Below, piece after piece: positions 25,870 to 34,529 of a stretch of DNA of 64,000 bases. The position numbers and the translations under genes are program-made. The notes below the pieces were generated by a model, which ran no database searches, was not told the DNA's origin, and worked only from the letters and a program-made list of their open reading frames with translations. This DNA is from Acidobacteriaceae bacterium (GTDB lineage: Bacteria > Acidobacteriota > Terriglobia > Terriglobales > Acidobacteriaceae): positions 62,001 to 126,000 of the forward strand of contig JAOAPC010000021.1 in NCBI GenBank assembly GCA_025462735.1. The letters run 5' to 3'. Each line of letters opens with the position of its first letter. The stretch's first letter is position 1.

Positions 25870-25875
25870 TATAAT
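25870..25875 (+). promoter_or_regulatory. Candidate -10 element upstream of ftsY
   Basis: An exact TATAAT lies 33 bases before the ftsY ATG. A weak -35 (CTGAAC) lies 18 bases upstream. Predicted by eye. Confidence 0.35.
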
Positions 25876-25908
25876 GAAAAATGTGTCCCTGTCTAAGCTG
25901 AAGAATTC

Positions 25909-26859
25909 ATGATTCAGACCCTATTCGGCAGTACGGAGAATAAGCCCGGCCTATTCGACCGCATGAAAGAGGCTGTGGCGCGCACTCGCGAGAACCTCAG
26001 CGAGCGTATTGACGAAGTTGTCGCATTTAACAAAGAGATCGACCGCAACACTCTCGATGAACTGGAGGCGACCTTGCTTGGGGCTGATCTGGGCTCGGCC
26101 ACAACTCACCAGGTGCTGGAGAAACTCCGGGAGCGGGCTGATCGTAAACAGATTAAGGATGGGGAAGAGCTGAAGCGCCTGCTGAAAGAGGAACTGCTGG
26201 CAATCCTGACTGCTGCCAACACGCCGCCCGTGGAGCGGCCTGAAGGAGTTCCGGAAGTTGTTTTAGTGGTTGGAGTGAACGGCACCGGCAAAACCACTAC
26301 CATTGGCAAACTGGCGCAGACCTTGCGCTCGGATGGAAAGACCGTGCTGCTGTGCGCCGCAGACACCTTCCGGGCCGCCGCAATTGAGCAGTTAGAAATT
26401 TGGGGCCAACGCACCGGAACCGAGGTCATTCGCACCCGCGCTGGCGGCGACCCAGCGGCTGTGCTCTATGACGCGCTTGAAGCTGCAAACGCGCGCCACA
26501 TCGATTGCCTGATTGTGGACACCGCGGGGCGACTGCATACCAAAACGAACTTGATGGCAGAACTTGAAAAGATGCGCCGCACCGCCCAGCGCCTGATTCC
26601 GGGGGCACCGCACGAAGTGCTGCTGGTAATTGATGCCACCACGGGACAGAACGGTCTTCAGCAAGCTCGACAATTCACCGACGCAGCCGCGGTCACCGGA
26701 GTGGTGCTCACCAAATTGGACGGGACCGCGAAGGGCGGAGTAGTAGTTGCCATCGCGCGCGAACTGGGTTTACCGGTGCGCTACGTTGGGGTGGGCGAGA
26801 AAGCCGGAGACCTGTTGCGATTCGATCCGAATGAGTTCGTGGAATCGCTCATCTCATAA
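25909..26859 (+). CDS. ftsY: Signal recognition particle receptor FtsY
   Basis: SRP-type GTPase (316 residues) that docks SRP-ribosome complexes at the membrane. N domain 1-95; G domain motifs GVNGTGKTTTIGKLA (P-loop), DTFRAAAIEQLEIW, DTAGRLHTKTNLM, TKLDGTAKGG and the closing GVGEKAGDLLRFDPNEFV. The short N-terminus without a long acidic A domain is normal for many non-enteric bacteria. ribD starts 24 bases downstream and may be co-transcribed. Confidence 0.97.
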   Translation: MIQTLFGSTENKPGLFDRMKEAVARTRENLSERIDEVVAFNKEIDRNTLDELEATLLGADLGSATTHQVLEKLRERADRKQIKDGEELKRLLKEELLAILTAANTPPVERPEGVPEVVLVVGVNGTGKTTTIGKLAQTLRSDGKTVLLCAADTFRAAAIEQLEIWGQRTGTEVIRTRAGGDPAAVLYDALEAANARHIDCLIVDTAGRLHTKTNLMAELEKMRRTAQRLIPGAPHEVLLVIDATTGQNGLQQARQFTDAAAVTGVVLTKLDGTAKGGVVVAIARELGLPVRYVGVGEKAGDLLRFDPNEFVESLIS

Positions 26860-26882
26860 TCCCTTGGTCTCCGGATTCGCAA

Positions 26883-28058
26883 ATGCAATCTGTGAACACA
26901 TCTTCTCAGTCTGATCAGAAATATTTGCGGCGAGCGCTGGAACTTGCGCAGAAGAGCTTCGGAGTGGCCTCGCCGAACCCCAATGTTGGGGCGGTTTTGG
27001 TTGACCAGGATGGTCAAACCGTCGGCGAGGGGTTTCATACCTACGACGGCGTGAAGCACGCAGAGATTCTCGCCCTGGAGCATGCCGGCGATAAGGCCCG
27101 TGGAGCAACTCTTTACATTAATCTCGAGCCTTGCTGCCATCACGGACGAACCGGGCCATGCACTGACGCGCTCATCGCAGCCGGAATCAAGCGTGTAGTC
27201 GCGTCCACATGCGACCCGAATCCAGCCGTGAGCGGACGTGGATTTGCCCGGCTGCGGCAAGCAGGCGTGCAGGTTACTTCGGGCGTCCTAGAAGAGGAAG
27301 CTCGACCCTTGAACGATGCCTTCGCCAAATACATCCGCTATCGCTTGCCTCTAGTCACTTTGAAAGCCGCGATGACCTTGGATGGCAAGATCGCTCCGCC
27401 GCCCGACGATTTGGCAGAAGCGCAGCTTCCGAACACCGCGGGACCGTCAGGAGGCTGGATCACGAGCGACGAGGCACGCTCACACGCTCAGCTAATGCGC
27501 CACCAACATGACGCAATCCTGGTTGGGGTTGGAACGGTAATCGCCGACAACCCTCTCTTGACCGATCGTAGCGGAATTCCGCGGCGACGGCCTCTGTTGC
27601 GCGTCATCGTAGATTCTCATTTGCGCTTGCCTAGGGAATCGCGAGTTGCGCAAACCGCGAAAAACGACGTGCTGGTTTTCTGTTCTTTTGCGGAAGAGAA
27701 GAGGAAGCAGCAACTCCAGGATATCGGCATCCAGGTCGAGCAGGTTGCTTCGGCGGGGCCAAACGGGCGCCCTGATCTGCAGGCGATTTGCCGGTGCCTG
27801 GCAGAGCGGGAAATCACCAGCATTATGATTGAAGGTGGCGCCATGGTGAACTGGGCCGCCCTGGCCTCTGGAACGGTGGATAAAGTATTTTTTTACTACT
27901 CTCCTAAAATCCTGGCGGGTACAGGCTCAGTGCCATTTGCTGCGGGAGCGGGTTTTCGGAAGATGAGCGAGGCCGCGCACCTGAAGTCGCTCCGGCTACA
28001 TCGATTTGGTGAGGACTTCGCCGTGGAAGGATATTTGAGAGATCCGTATTTGGATTGA
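26883..28058 (+). CDS. ribD: Bifunctional riboflavin biosynthesis deaminase/reductase
   Basis: Second and third steps of riboflavin synthesis from GTP. The N-terminal CMP-deaminase-like domain (about 12-150) carries the zinc site HAE and PCCHHGRTGPC. The C-terminal reductase domain (about 165-385) has TLKAAMTLDGKIA, GVGTVIADNPLLT, RVIVDSHLRLP and IMIEGGAMVNWAAL. Length 391 is typical. No FMN riboswitch is visible upstream; the gene seems to depend on the ftsY transcript or a close promoter. ribE follows after 62 bases. Confidence 0.96.
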   Translation: MQSVNTSSQSDQKYLRRALELAQKSFGVASPNPNVGAVLVDQDGQTVGEGFHTYDGVKHAEILALEHAGDKARGATLYINLEPCCHHGRTGPCTDALIAAGIKRVVASTCDPNPAVSGRGFARLRQAGVQVTSGVLEEEARPLNDAFAKYIRYRLPLVTLKAAMTLDGKIAPPPDDLAEAQLPNTAGPSGGWITSDEARSHAQLMRHQHDAILVGVGTVIADNPLLTDRSGIPRRRPLLRVIVDSHLRLPRESRVAQTAKNDVLVFCSFAEEKRKQQLQDIGIQVEQVASAGPNGRPDLQAICRCLAEREITSIMIEGGAMVNWAALASGTVDKVFFYYSPKILAGTGSVPFAAGAGFRKMSEAAHLKSLRLHRFGEDFAVEGYLRDPYLD

Positions 28059-28113
28059 GTTTCAAGATTTTAGAATCAATTTTTGCCCTTTGAAACCTTA
28101 AAACTTCGAAACC
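28057..28113. repeat. AT-rich imperfect inverted repeat between ribD and ribE
   Basis: Left arm 28057-28079 and right arm 28089-28113 are imperfect inverted complements built from TTTCAA/TTTTA words. It could fold in the mRNA between the two rib genes. No T-run terminator follows. Confidence 0.35.
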
Positions 28114-28120
28114 TAGTCCT

Positions 28121-28768
28121 ATGTTTACTGGAATCATTGAAGAAGTCGGGCATGTGGCCTCAATCGAAATAAAGGGGCAGCAACGACGCTTAACCGTCGT
28201 TTCCTCAAAACTCGTTCGAGAGTTGAAGCAGGGCGACAGTATTTCGGTGAGCGGTGTTTGTCTGACCGCGGTGGATATTTCCAGGGACTCCTTCACCTGC
28301 GATCTTGCGCAGGAGACCTGGCTGCGGACCTCGTTCTCGCGCCTCAAACCAGAAGCTCTGGTTAACCTCGAACTTCCCATGCGCGCCAGCGGCCGGTTTG
28401 ATGGACACATCGTGCAGGGTCATGTGGATGGTGTAGGCACCGTGATCTCATTCGACCAAGTCCCCGACGGCAATGATTATCTGTTAAAGATTAATGTTCC
28501 ATCCGAACTCACTCGTTATATCGTGGCAAAAGGATCGCTGGCGATCGAAGGCATCAGCCTCACCGTAGCCGCTATCGACGGCCCGCAGGTGCGGGTCGCA
28601 ATTATTCCTCACACTTCTGAAGTGACCAACCTGCGATCGCTCAAGCCTGGCAATCCCTTGAACCTGGAAGTTGACGTAATTGCAAAATACGTGGAGAAGA
28701 TGATCGGGGCGGAGAAAGCAAAGAACGGTCACCTTGGAGAAGCTGGTCCGGGCGGGGTTCTGAAATGA
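28121..28768 (+). CDS. ribE: Riboflavin synthase alpha subunit
   Basis: Dismutates two 6,7-dimethyl-8-ribityllumazines to riboflavin. Two lumazine-binding barrels: 1-97 starting MFTGIIEEVG and 98-200 starting HIVQGHVDGVG, with the conserved SGVCLTAV and IEGISLTVA repeats. 215 residues, the usual length. It follows ribD in the same direction. Confidence 0.96.
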   Translation: MFTGIIEEVGHVASIEIKGQQRRLTVVSSKLVRELKQGDSISVSGVCLTAVDISRDSFTCDLAQETWLRTSFSRLKPEALVNLELPMRASGRFDGHIVQGHVDGVGTVISFDQVPDGNDYLLKINVPSELTRYIVAKGSLAIEGISLTVAAIDGPQVRVAIIPHTSEVTNLRSLKPGNPLNLEVDVIAKYVEKMIGAEKAKNGHLGEAGPGGVLK

Positions 28769-28798
28769 GAATATGTATCGCGCCAATAGGATAAAGTG

Positions 28799-28813
28799 GT
28801 AAGATTGTCTTAC
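28799..28813 (+). promoter_or_regulatory. Candidate operator overlapping the vapB -10 region
   Basis: A perfect 6-bp inverted repeat, GTAAGA-TTG-TCTTAC, ends two bases before the vapB ATG and contains TAAGAT, a good -10 hexamer. Autorepression by the antitoxin at such a site is typical of vapBC systems; binding here is inferred. Confidence 0.5.
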
Positions 28814-28815
28814 TT

Positions 28816-29073
28816 ATGCAGACCAAATTGTCGACCAAGGGTCAAGTTGTATTACCCAGTCAGATTCGCCGCAAGCTTGGTCTACGAACCGGCGATCCCC
28901 TCGATGCAAAGGTAGAGCACGGAAGCATTGTTTTGACTCCCCGCAGAGCACGTCGCCTCAGGCCCAGAATTGTCGTTGATCATATCACTGGGTTGCCGGT
29001 TCTGAGTGTGAGTGGGGATGTTCCGCCGCTCACCAACAAAGACGTTCACGAAATACTCTCGAATTTTCCATGA
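28816..29073 (+). CDS. AbrB/MazE-fold antitoxin (VapB)
   Basis: 85-residue swapped-hairpin AbrB-fold antitoxin. The N-terminal DNA-binding domain is TKLSTKGQVVLPSQIRRKLGLRTGDPLDAKVEHGSIVLTP (written here as a span of family consensus at residues 2-42). The C-terminal half should wrap the toxin. It has no recognisable Shine-Dalgarno; the presumed promoter is so close that the mRNA may be leaderless. The stop overlaps the toxin start (ATGA). Confidence 0.88.
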   Translation: MQTKLSTKGQVVLPSQIRRKLGLRTGDPLDAKVEHGSIVLTPRRARRLRPRIVVDHITGLPVLSVSGDVPPLTNKDVHEILSNFP

Positions 29074-29465
29074 AGTGTCTTCTGGATGTGAACGCTTTGG
29101 TGGCGTTGGGCTTCCTCCAGCACGAGTTTCATGAGCGAGTCGCGCGCTGGCTAACTAACTCAGCACCAGCAATTGCGACTTGCTCGATTACAGAGCTCGG
29201 GTTCGTACGCGTCCTTTCGCAGGCGATCCACTACGGCGTGACCGTGACCGAGGCGCGAAACCTTCTTCTAAAACTTAAGATTGCGAATACTGTGAAGTTT
29301 AGCTTTCTTTCTGATGACCGTGATATTACCCAGCTGCCCGTCTGGGTAAAGACTCATGGCCAAATTACCGACGGTCATTTAATACAGCTCGCAAAAGCCA
29401 ACGGCTTAGCTTTGGCGACCTTGGACAGGAAAATACCTGGCGCATACCTGATTCCTGAATTGTAA
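29070..29465 (+). CDS. PIN-domain toxin (VapC)
   Basis: 131-residue PIN-domain endoribonuclease, toxin of the VapBC pair. Acidic active-site residues: D6 (LLDVNAL), E42 (SITELGFVR), D100 (ITDGHLIQLA) and D117 (LATLDRKI). Full length and overlapping with its antitoxin by four bases. RNA target unknown. Its end is convergent with the MobA/ABC fusion gene, 20 bases away. Confidence 0.9.
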   Translation: MKCLLDVNALVALGFLQHEFHERVARWLTNSAPAIATCSITELGFVRVLSQAIHYGVTVTEARNLLLKLKIANTVKFSFLSDDRDITQLPVWVKTHGQITDGHLIQLAKANGLALATLDRKIPGAYLIPEL

Positions 29466-29485
29466 GACTCATCTCTTCACACCCC

Positions 29486-30940
29486 TCACGCACCCAAATC
29501 CAACCTATCCAATTCCAGGAACTCCTGCACGATCGGCTCGTCAGATTTTTCCATGTCAGCATAAGTTCCGTAGAAAATCACTTTACTCTCATGCAAAAAC
29601 ACCACCTTGTCGGCAAGTTTCTTCGCGAGGCGCATATCGTGAGTAACCACCACGCTGGTGAGATGCAATTGGAATTTCAACCGCTTCATGAGATCGCCAA
29701 GCAGTTGCCCCATCAGCGGATCGACCATGGTGGTCGGCTCGTCGTAAAGAACGCATTCGGGTTGAGAAGCCAACGCCCGGGCGATAGCAACTGATCGTTT
29801 CATGCCGGTCGAAAGCTCAGCCGGAAGTTGGTCCGCCATTTCCTTTACGCCAACCATATCCAGCAATCCGGAGACGATTTGCAGAATCTGGTCCTCGCTT
29901 AAGTCCCCGCGTTCGCGTAAAGGAAAGGCCACGTTTTCGCCCACAGTAAGCGAATCGAACAACGCGCCATTCTGAAATACCATCGTCACTTTCTTCCGTA
30001 TCCGCTCCATTTCCTTTTCCGAATAATCGGTAATGTCCTCGTAGGCCACTATGACGCGCCCTGAGTCGGGCCTGAGAAAACCGAGAATGTGCTGTAGCGC
30101 GACCGACTTTCCGACCCCGCTGCGGCCGAGAATGCAAACTGTCTCTCCGGTATTCACCTCGAAGCCGACGTCGGTCAGCACGTGCTTCTCGCCGAAAGCT
30201 TTAGACACGTCACGGAACTGGATGTAAGGACCTTGCTCCTCCGTGCGCTCGACTTGCTCACTGCCAGGCTCAGGGATGCTCTGGGCAATCTCCGGACTAC
30301 TGTAAGCTGTTTCCTCTTGCATACGGGTTGTGCCCATCATATATGCGGATCTCGAAACGAATTCCCCTCTCGCTTCCTGCCACTCTTCAGGCGTATTCAA
30401 GTTCCGAAAAATCGACACCGTAAAACCATTCGCGACCATCTCGTCTTCCGAAATAACGTCCACGGAAACATCGCGGAAGAGTTGGTCGATCTTATTCCGG
30501 CCTTTCGCCAGAGCACGCTCCGCTACATCAGCAAATTGCTTGTGATACACGGCACAGAGCGGCTGGAAGTATCCACCGGTCGATGGAACGGTGACCATAG
30601 TCTCTGCCGATTGCGCCCGTTTCAGCAGATAGTCTAGAAACGGTGCCGTAAGAAATGGCAGATCGACCGCCAGCATCAAATTAACCTCGGCGTCCGTGTT
30701 CTTAAGAGCCGCATGAATTCCCCCGAGAGGTCCGCAATCGCGATAGACATCTTTAACAACGGGTCCAAAGGCCCTGAATTTCTCTGGATCGCCAACGATC
30801 TTCACCTCCGCGGCAACTTTGCGCGCTAACTCGACCGCGCTAGCAATCAGGGGCTTGCCCCCAAGCTCCAGGAATGCCTTGTCCGTGCCCATCCTCGAGC
30901 TTCGTCCCCCGGCGAGGATGAACGTAGCCGTCGATTTCAT
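29486..30940 (-). CDS. MobA-ABC ATPase fusion (molybdenum cofactor guanylyltransferase + MlaF-like ATPase)
   Basis: One uninterrupted 484-residue frame. Residues 1-195 are a MobA-type nucleotidyltransferase (LAGGRSSRMGTDKAF, DCGPLGGIHAAL, AVDLPFLTAP, LNTPEEW) that attaches GMP to molybdopterin. After a 40-residue Ser/Glu-rich linker, residues 238-484 are an ABC ATPase of the MlaF/Ttg2A lipid-transport type: Walker A GRSGVGKS (272-279), signature LSTGM (376-380, not LSGG), Walker B VLYDE, and D-loop TTMVDP. Two unrelated activities in one chain are unusual; a pair of internal methionines at 201-202 could start the ATPase separately. No permease or MCE gene is adjacent. It could also be two genes whose stop was lost. 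Confidence 0.82.
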   Translation of the reverse strand: MKSTATFILAGGRSSRMGTDKAFLELGGKPLIASAVELARKVAAEVKIVGDPEKFRAFGPVVKDVYRDCGPLGGIHAALKNTDAEVNLMLAVDLPFLTAPFLDYLLKRAQSAETMVTVPSTGGYFQPLCAVYHKQFADVAERALAKGRNKIDQLFRDVSVDVISEDEMVANGFTVSIFRNLNTPEEWQEARGEFVSRSAYMMGTTRMQEETAYSSPEIAQSIPEPGSEQVERTEEQGPYIQFRDVSKAFGEKHVLTDVGFEVNTGETVCILGRSGVGKSVALQHILGFLRPDSGRVIVAYEDITDYSEKEMERIRKKVTMVFQNGALFDSLTVGENVAFPLRERGDLSEDQILQIVSGLLDMVGVKEMADQLPAELSTGMKRSVAIARALASQPECVLYDEPTTMVDPLMGQLLGDLMKRLKFQLHLTSVVVTHDMRLAKKLADKVVFLHESKVIFYGTYADMEKSDEPIVQEFLELDRLDLGA

Positions 30941-31099
30941 TTTGCGATCATACAGCCGACGCTGTGGATGCAAGTCTCGGTTTCCGTTGCACAATCACAT
31001 CAACTGCAGGGGGCCATGCTACACGAAAGTAACCTACCGCATTCCCGCAATTCATTGGATCATGAGTCTGCCTCGCTTGCCGATTAGGCAAAACTTCCT

Positions 31100-31624
31100 A
31101 TGCCCCAGAAGATCCTCGACGTTCTCCTCCTAGGCCATTGCTCTCATGAGTTTTCCTGGCCTCGACGCGCCGCCGACGGCGAGTATTACCAGGTCTGCCT
31201 GCTGTGCGCCGGCGAGTTCAGATACGACTGGACTACGATGCGCCGCACCGAGCGCCTGAAAAAAGATCCAGAATCTGGCACGGCTTCAAAACGCCGCTCT
31301 CACGTATCAAAGCCGACCTGGGTACCGCGAGCCCGCCGTATAAAGATGGAGGCAGCAGTACGCTACCGCGTCAAGAACCTGGGAACATGGAATGAAGGCA
31401 TAATCGAAAATTTGAGTCAGTCGGGTGTGCTCATCGCCGGTCACCAGCGTTTTCCGGAAAATACTCTGCTGGAGATGGTGTTTGAGATGCCCGAAGCAAT
31501 CTCTGGTCAGAAGAACAGTAAAGTTCTCTGCCAGGGACGAATCATCCGCATGAAGAATCCGCGCGAAAAAGAGCCGCAATATCAATTCGCCACTGCGATT
31601 CTCGATTACAAATTCGTCCATTGA
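31100..31624 (+). CDS. PilZ-domain c-di-GMP-binding protein
   Basis: 174 residues. Residues 1-60 contain a short Cys-rich region (GHCSHEFSWP, CLLCAGEFRYD) and a basic linker. The PilZ domain at about 70-170 has an RxxxR-like segment (RARRIKMEAAVRYR) and NLSQSGV as the (D/N)xSxxG motif, so c-di-GMP binding is likely. It is a cytosolic effector probably affecting motility or envelope traits. An HD-GYP phosphodiesterase gene lies 5 kb upstream. The first cysteines may bind a metal; this is an inference. Confidence 0.82.
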   Translation: MPQKILDVLLLGHCSHEFSWPRRAADGEYYQVCLLCAGEFRYDWTTMRRTERLKKDPESGTASKRRSHVSKPTWVPRARRIKMEAAVRYRVKNLGTWNEGIIENLSQSGVLIAGHQRFPENTLLEMVFEMPEAISGQKNSKVLCQGRIIRMKNPREKEPQYQFATAILDYKFVH

Positions 31625-31737
31625 AGTGTAAAGCCCTGAAAACACTGCAGGACATTGATGAATTTTTGTTAAACAATCGGGCCGCTCTGCATCTAAACTG
31701 GCAGTGATCCAATAAACGGTTTTCTGGAGTAAATGAA

Positions 31738-32793
31738 ATGAACGCCAGACCTTTCCTCTTTTGGCGAGCAGCCTGTATTGCGCTTCTCGCGTTGACGGTA
31801 GCATGCGCAAAGCCCCCGAACGACGCTCAAATAACGTCGGACATTCAGGGGAAGTTGGCGGCGGATTCCGGCCTGCAGAATAAGCAGCTCACGGTGCAAT
31901 CCTCGAATGGAACCGTAACTCTTTCCGGCTCTGTCGAGAATGATGCCGAACGCGATGCTGCGGCCAAATACGCAGCTGCCGAGCCCGGTGTTAAAACAGT
32001 GGTCAACAATTTGCAGGTCGCATCAGCACAGGAAGAGTCGAGGCCTTCGCCCGAGCCGACGCGCAGTCCCGTAACCCCCAAGTCTTCTTCCGCGAGACAC
32101 CGGAGGTCACAATCGCGGCCCGCCGAGGTTGCACGGGCCGATACTCCGCCCGCGCCGTCGGCCAATCAAACGCCCGCCCCGGACCCGCCTGCACAGGTTC
32201 CGTCCACTCCTCCGCCGCCGCCCCAGGTGGCAAAAGTTACGATTCCCTCTGGTACCTCGATTGTGGTCCGCTTAATCGACACTATCGACAGCGCTACGGC
32301 GCAAATTGGAGACGTCTTCCACGCCACGCTTGACGCTCCCATCGCAGTAGATGGAGATGTCGTCGTGCCCGCGCACTACGACGTGCAGGGACACATCGTG
32401 AACGCGCAAGCCTCGGGAAAGTTTGCCGGACAGTCGCTTCTGGTTCTGCAACTCGATAGCATCAAGGTGGGCGACAGAACCTATAACATTCAGACTGACC
32501 AGTTCTCGCAAAAGACTGGTTCGCGGGGCAAGAACACCGCCGAAAAAGTCGGCGGAGGCGCGATCGCGGGTGCGATTCTTGGCGGCATTTTCGGGGGCGG
32601 CAAGGGTGCAGCCATCGGCTCCGTCGCCGGTGCAGGCGCCGGCGGAGGTGTTCAGGCTGCCAGCAAAAAGCCAGATATTAAGTTGTCCTCCGAGAGAGTG
32701 CTGACCTTCACCTTGCAAGCCCCGGTTACTTTGGTACCCACGACAAAGCCGGCGCGCGAAGGCTCGAAGCTCGACTCTCCAAGCGCGCAGTGA
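31738..32793 (+). CDS. BON-domain envelope lipoprotein with glycine zipper
   Basis: 351 residues starting after a GGAG site. Signal peptide with a plausible lipobox ending VAC at residue 23, then a BON domain (about 28-95, VQSSNGTVTLSGSVENDAERDAA), a proline-rich linker (100-165), a beta domain (170-265) and a glycine-zipper stretch (GGGAIAGAILGGIFGGGKG). BON domains associate with membranes and phospholipid, and glycine zippers suggest insertion in or contact with the outer membrane. A strong terminator follows. No precise function known. Confidence 0.82.
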   Translation: MNARPFLFWRAACIALLALTVACAKPPNDAQITSDIQGKLAADSGLQNKQLTVQSSNGTVTLSGSVENDAERDAAAKYAAAEPGVKTVVNNLQVASAQEESRPSPEPTRSPVTPKSSSARHRRSQSRPAEVARADTPPAPSANQTPAPDPPAQVPSTPPPPPQVAKVTIPSGTSIVVRLIDTIDSATAQIGDVFHATLDAPIAVDGDVVVPAHYDVQGHIVNAQASGKFAGQSLLVLQLDSIKVGDRTYNIQTDQFSQKTGSRGKNTAEKVGGGAIAGAILGGIFGGGKGAAIGSVAGAGAGGGVQAASKKPDIKLSSERVLTFTLQAPVTLVPTTKPAREGSKLDSPSAQ

Positions 32794-32825
32794 ATTTTAT
32801 CGCAACTTCACTTTCAATTCTTAAC

Positions 32826-32853
32826 GCGCGGCCGTTGCGCCGCGCTATTTTTT
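32826..32853 (+). terminator. Terminator of the BON lipoprotein gene
   Basis: 7-bp GC stem (32826-32832 with 32839-32845), 6-base loop, then TATTTTTTG. 33 bases after the stop. Confidence 0.88.
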
Positions 32854-32909
32854 GTCCTAGCGTGTGTAGACCCTTTCAGAATTCGTGTTAGATTCGAATT
32901 ACAGAGTAC

Positions 32910-34412
32910 GTGGTACAGCCCAACGCCTCTTCTTTGCCCGCCACTCGTCCCAGGCAAATGGAAAGTCGCTACACTACGATTTATAGATTTGAGCCGCGCT
33001 GGTCGGACCGCGTCGCGTGGTACGGCTCCGCTCTGGCTGCCTCCGCACTTTCCTGGTGCATCTGGTGGCTATCGCCTGTAATGCATCAGGACCCATTCAT
33101 CATTTTCATCCTTGCGGTCGTGTTTAGCGCCCGCTTCTTTGGATTCGGGCCAGCGGTACTCTGCACCTTCAGTTCGGCAGTGGTGCTGGATTACTCGATG
33201 TTCCGACAAACCTTTGGCGCTGCAGTATCCGGAAACGAATTCCAACGGCTGGGAGTGTTCATTCTGATTTCGGTCCTGGTTGCTGGCCTCGCGCGGCAGC
33301 GTTCGCGGGCCGAAACTCAAGCGGACGAAGCACGCCTGCAGATGGCTGCAATTGTGGCCTCTTCCGAAGACGCAATCGCCAGCTTCACCGTCGACGGAAT
33401 CGTCACCAGTTGGAACCGCGGGGCTGACGCGCTTTTCGGATATACCGCAGAAGAAATCATCGGTCGGCCAATTTCTGTCTTGGTTCCTCCTGACCGCCTG
33501 GAAGAATTTGCCACTGACCTGGGCCGTTTGATTCACGAAGAACACGTGCCCAGCTATGAGACCGAACGCGTTGATAAGAACGGAACTCGCGTCACGATCC
33601 TGCTCTCGCTCTCACCGCTACGAAATGAGCAAGGCAAACTGGTAGGTGCCTCTGCGATCGCGCGGGACGTCAGTACGCAAAAGCGTACTGAAGAAGTGCT
33701 CCGCCGAAACGAGCGCCTGGCCACAGCGGGCAGATTAACCGCCGCAATCGCCCATGAGATCAAGAATCCTCTCGAGGCTCTCACAAACCTGATTTATCTG
33801 GCCCGGCAAGACTCCTCCGGACGTGACGGATACCTGCAGCGCGCCGAACACGAAATCGGCAGACTTGATTCCATCGCGCAGCAGGCACTCGGGTTTGTCC
33901 GGGAAACCACGTCGCCGGAGCGAACAGATGCCGGGAAAATTCTGGATGAAGTGGTCCAACTCTACATGCGGAAACTTCAGGCAAACCGAATCACACTTGA
34001 GAAGCAGACCGGAGAGTACCTGGAAATAGTCGGCTATCCTGGAGAATTACGTCAGGTGTTTGCCAATTTGATCCTCAATGCCATGGACTCTATGCACGGA
34101 GGCGGCAGGCTCCGGCTGCGGGTCGCGCGGGCGCGGGAATGGTCTGGCGATCGGCGGTCAGGAGTACGCGTGACCTTCGCAGACACCGGAAATGGCATCA
34201 GCGCTAAAGATCTGCCGCACATCTTTGAACCTTTCTACACCACCAAAAAGGACGAGGGCACCGGCCTGGGGCTCTGGCTGGCATACGGCTCGGTGCAGAA
34301 GCATACCGGCTGGATGCGAGTGTCTACCAGAACCACCCCGGGAATCAGCGGGACCGTGTTTGCTGTTTTTCTGCCGGATTCTCCCGCCAGGGCAAGCTCA
34401 CGGGCGGCCTAG
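32910..34412 (+). CDS. PAS-containing sensor histidine kinase (DUF4118)
   Basis: 500 residues. Several TM helices at about 38-130 forming a DUF4118-type (KdpD-like) membrane region; a PAS domain about 145-265 ([22 protein letters not shown]); HisKA with the phosphorylated histidine in [13 protein letters not shown]; HATPase_c with N box [11 protein letters not shown]1 DTGNGIS and G2 GTGLGLWL. No response-regulator gene is adjacent, so it is an orphan kinase. The GTG at 32910 is used; ATG at 32958 is an alternative. Confidence 0.9.
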   Translation: MVQPNASSLPATRPRQMESRYTTIYRFEPRWSDRVAWYGSALAASALSWCIWWLSPVMHQDPFIIFILAVVFSARFFGFGPAVLCTFSSAVVLDYSMFRQTFGAAVSGNEFQRLGVFILISVLVAGLARQRSRAETQADEARLQMAAIVASSEDAIASFTVDGIVTSWNRGADALFGYTAEEIIGRPISVLVPPDRLEEFATDLGRLIHEEHVPSYETERVDKNGTRVTILLSLSPLRNEQGKLVGASAIARDVSTQKRTEEVLRRNERLATAGRLTAAIAHEIKNPLEALTNLIYLARQDSSGRDGYLQRAEHEIGRLDSIAQQALGFVRETTSPERTDAGKILDEVVQLYMRKLQANRITLEKQTGEYLEIVGYPGELRQVFANLILNAMDSMHGGGRLRLRVARAREWSGDRRSGVRVTFADTGNGISAKDLPHIFEPFYTTKKDEGTGLGLWLAYGSVQKHTGWMRVSTRTTPGISGTVFAVFLPDSPARASSRAA

Positions 34413-34419
34413 CCCCGAA

Positions 34420-34435
34420 CTGTCCATAGGGACAG
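34420..34435. repeat. Small REP-type hairpin
   Basis: CTGTCC-ATAG-GGACAG, 6-bp stem, in the gap after the kinase gene. It resembles the GTCCC..GGGAC hairpin of the REP units near the RAYT gene and may be a solitary remnant. Confidence 0.4.
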
Positions 34436-34529
34436 TGACTTCTGTACCCAATGTTCCTTTCGTCTAACCGCATATAATCAGGCCAAATCGCTTGTGTTCC
34501 GCCCTGCGGCAACGGTGTTTGGAGACTGA

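Noticed and set aside
26860-26882. FMN riboswitch before ribD
   Set aside because: Only 23 bases separate ftsY and ribD, and no RFN-element motifs occur there or before ribE.
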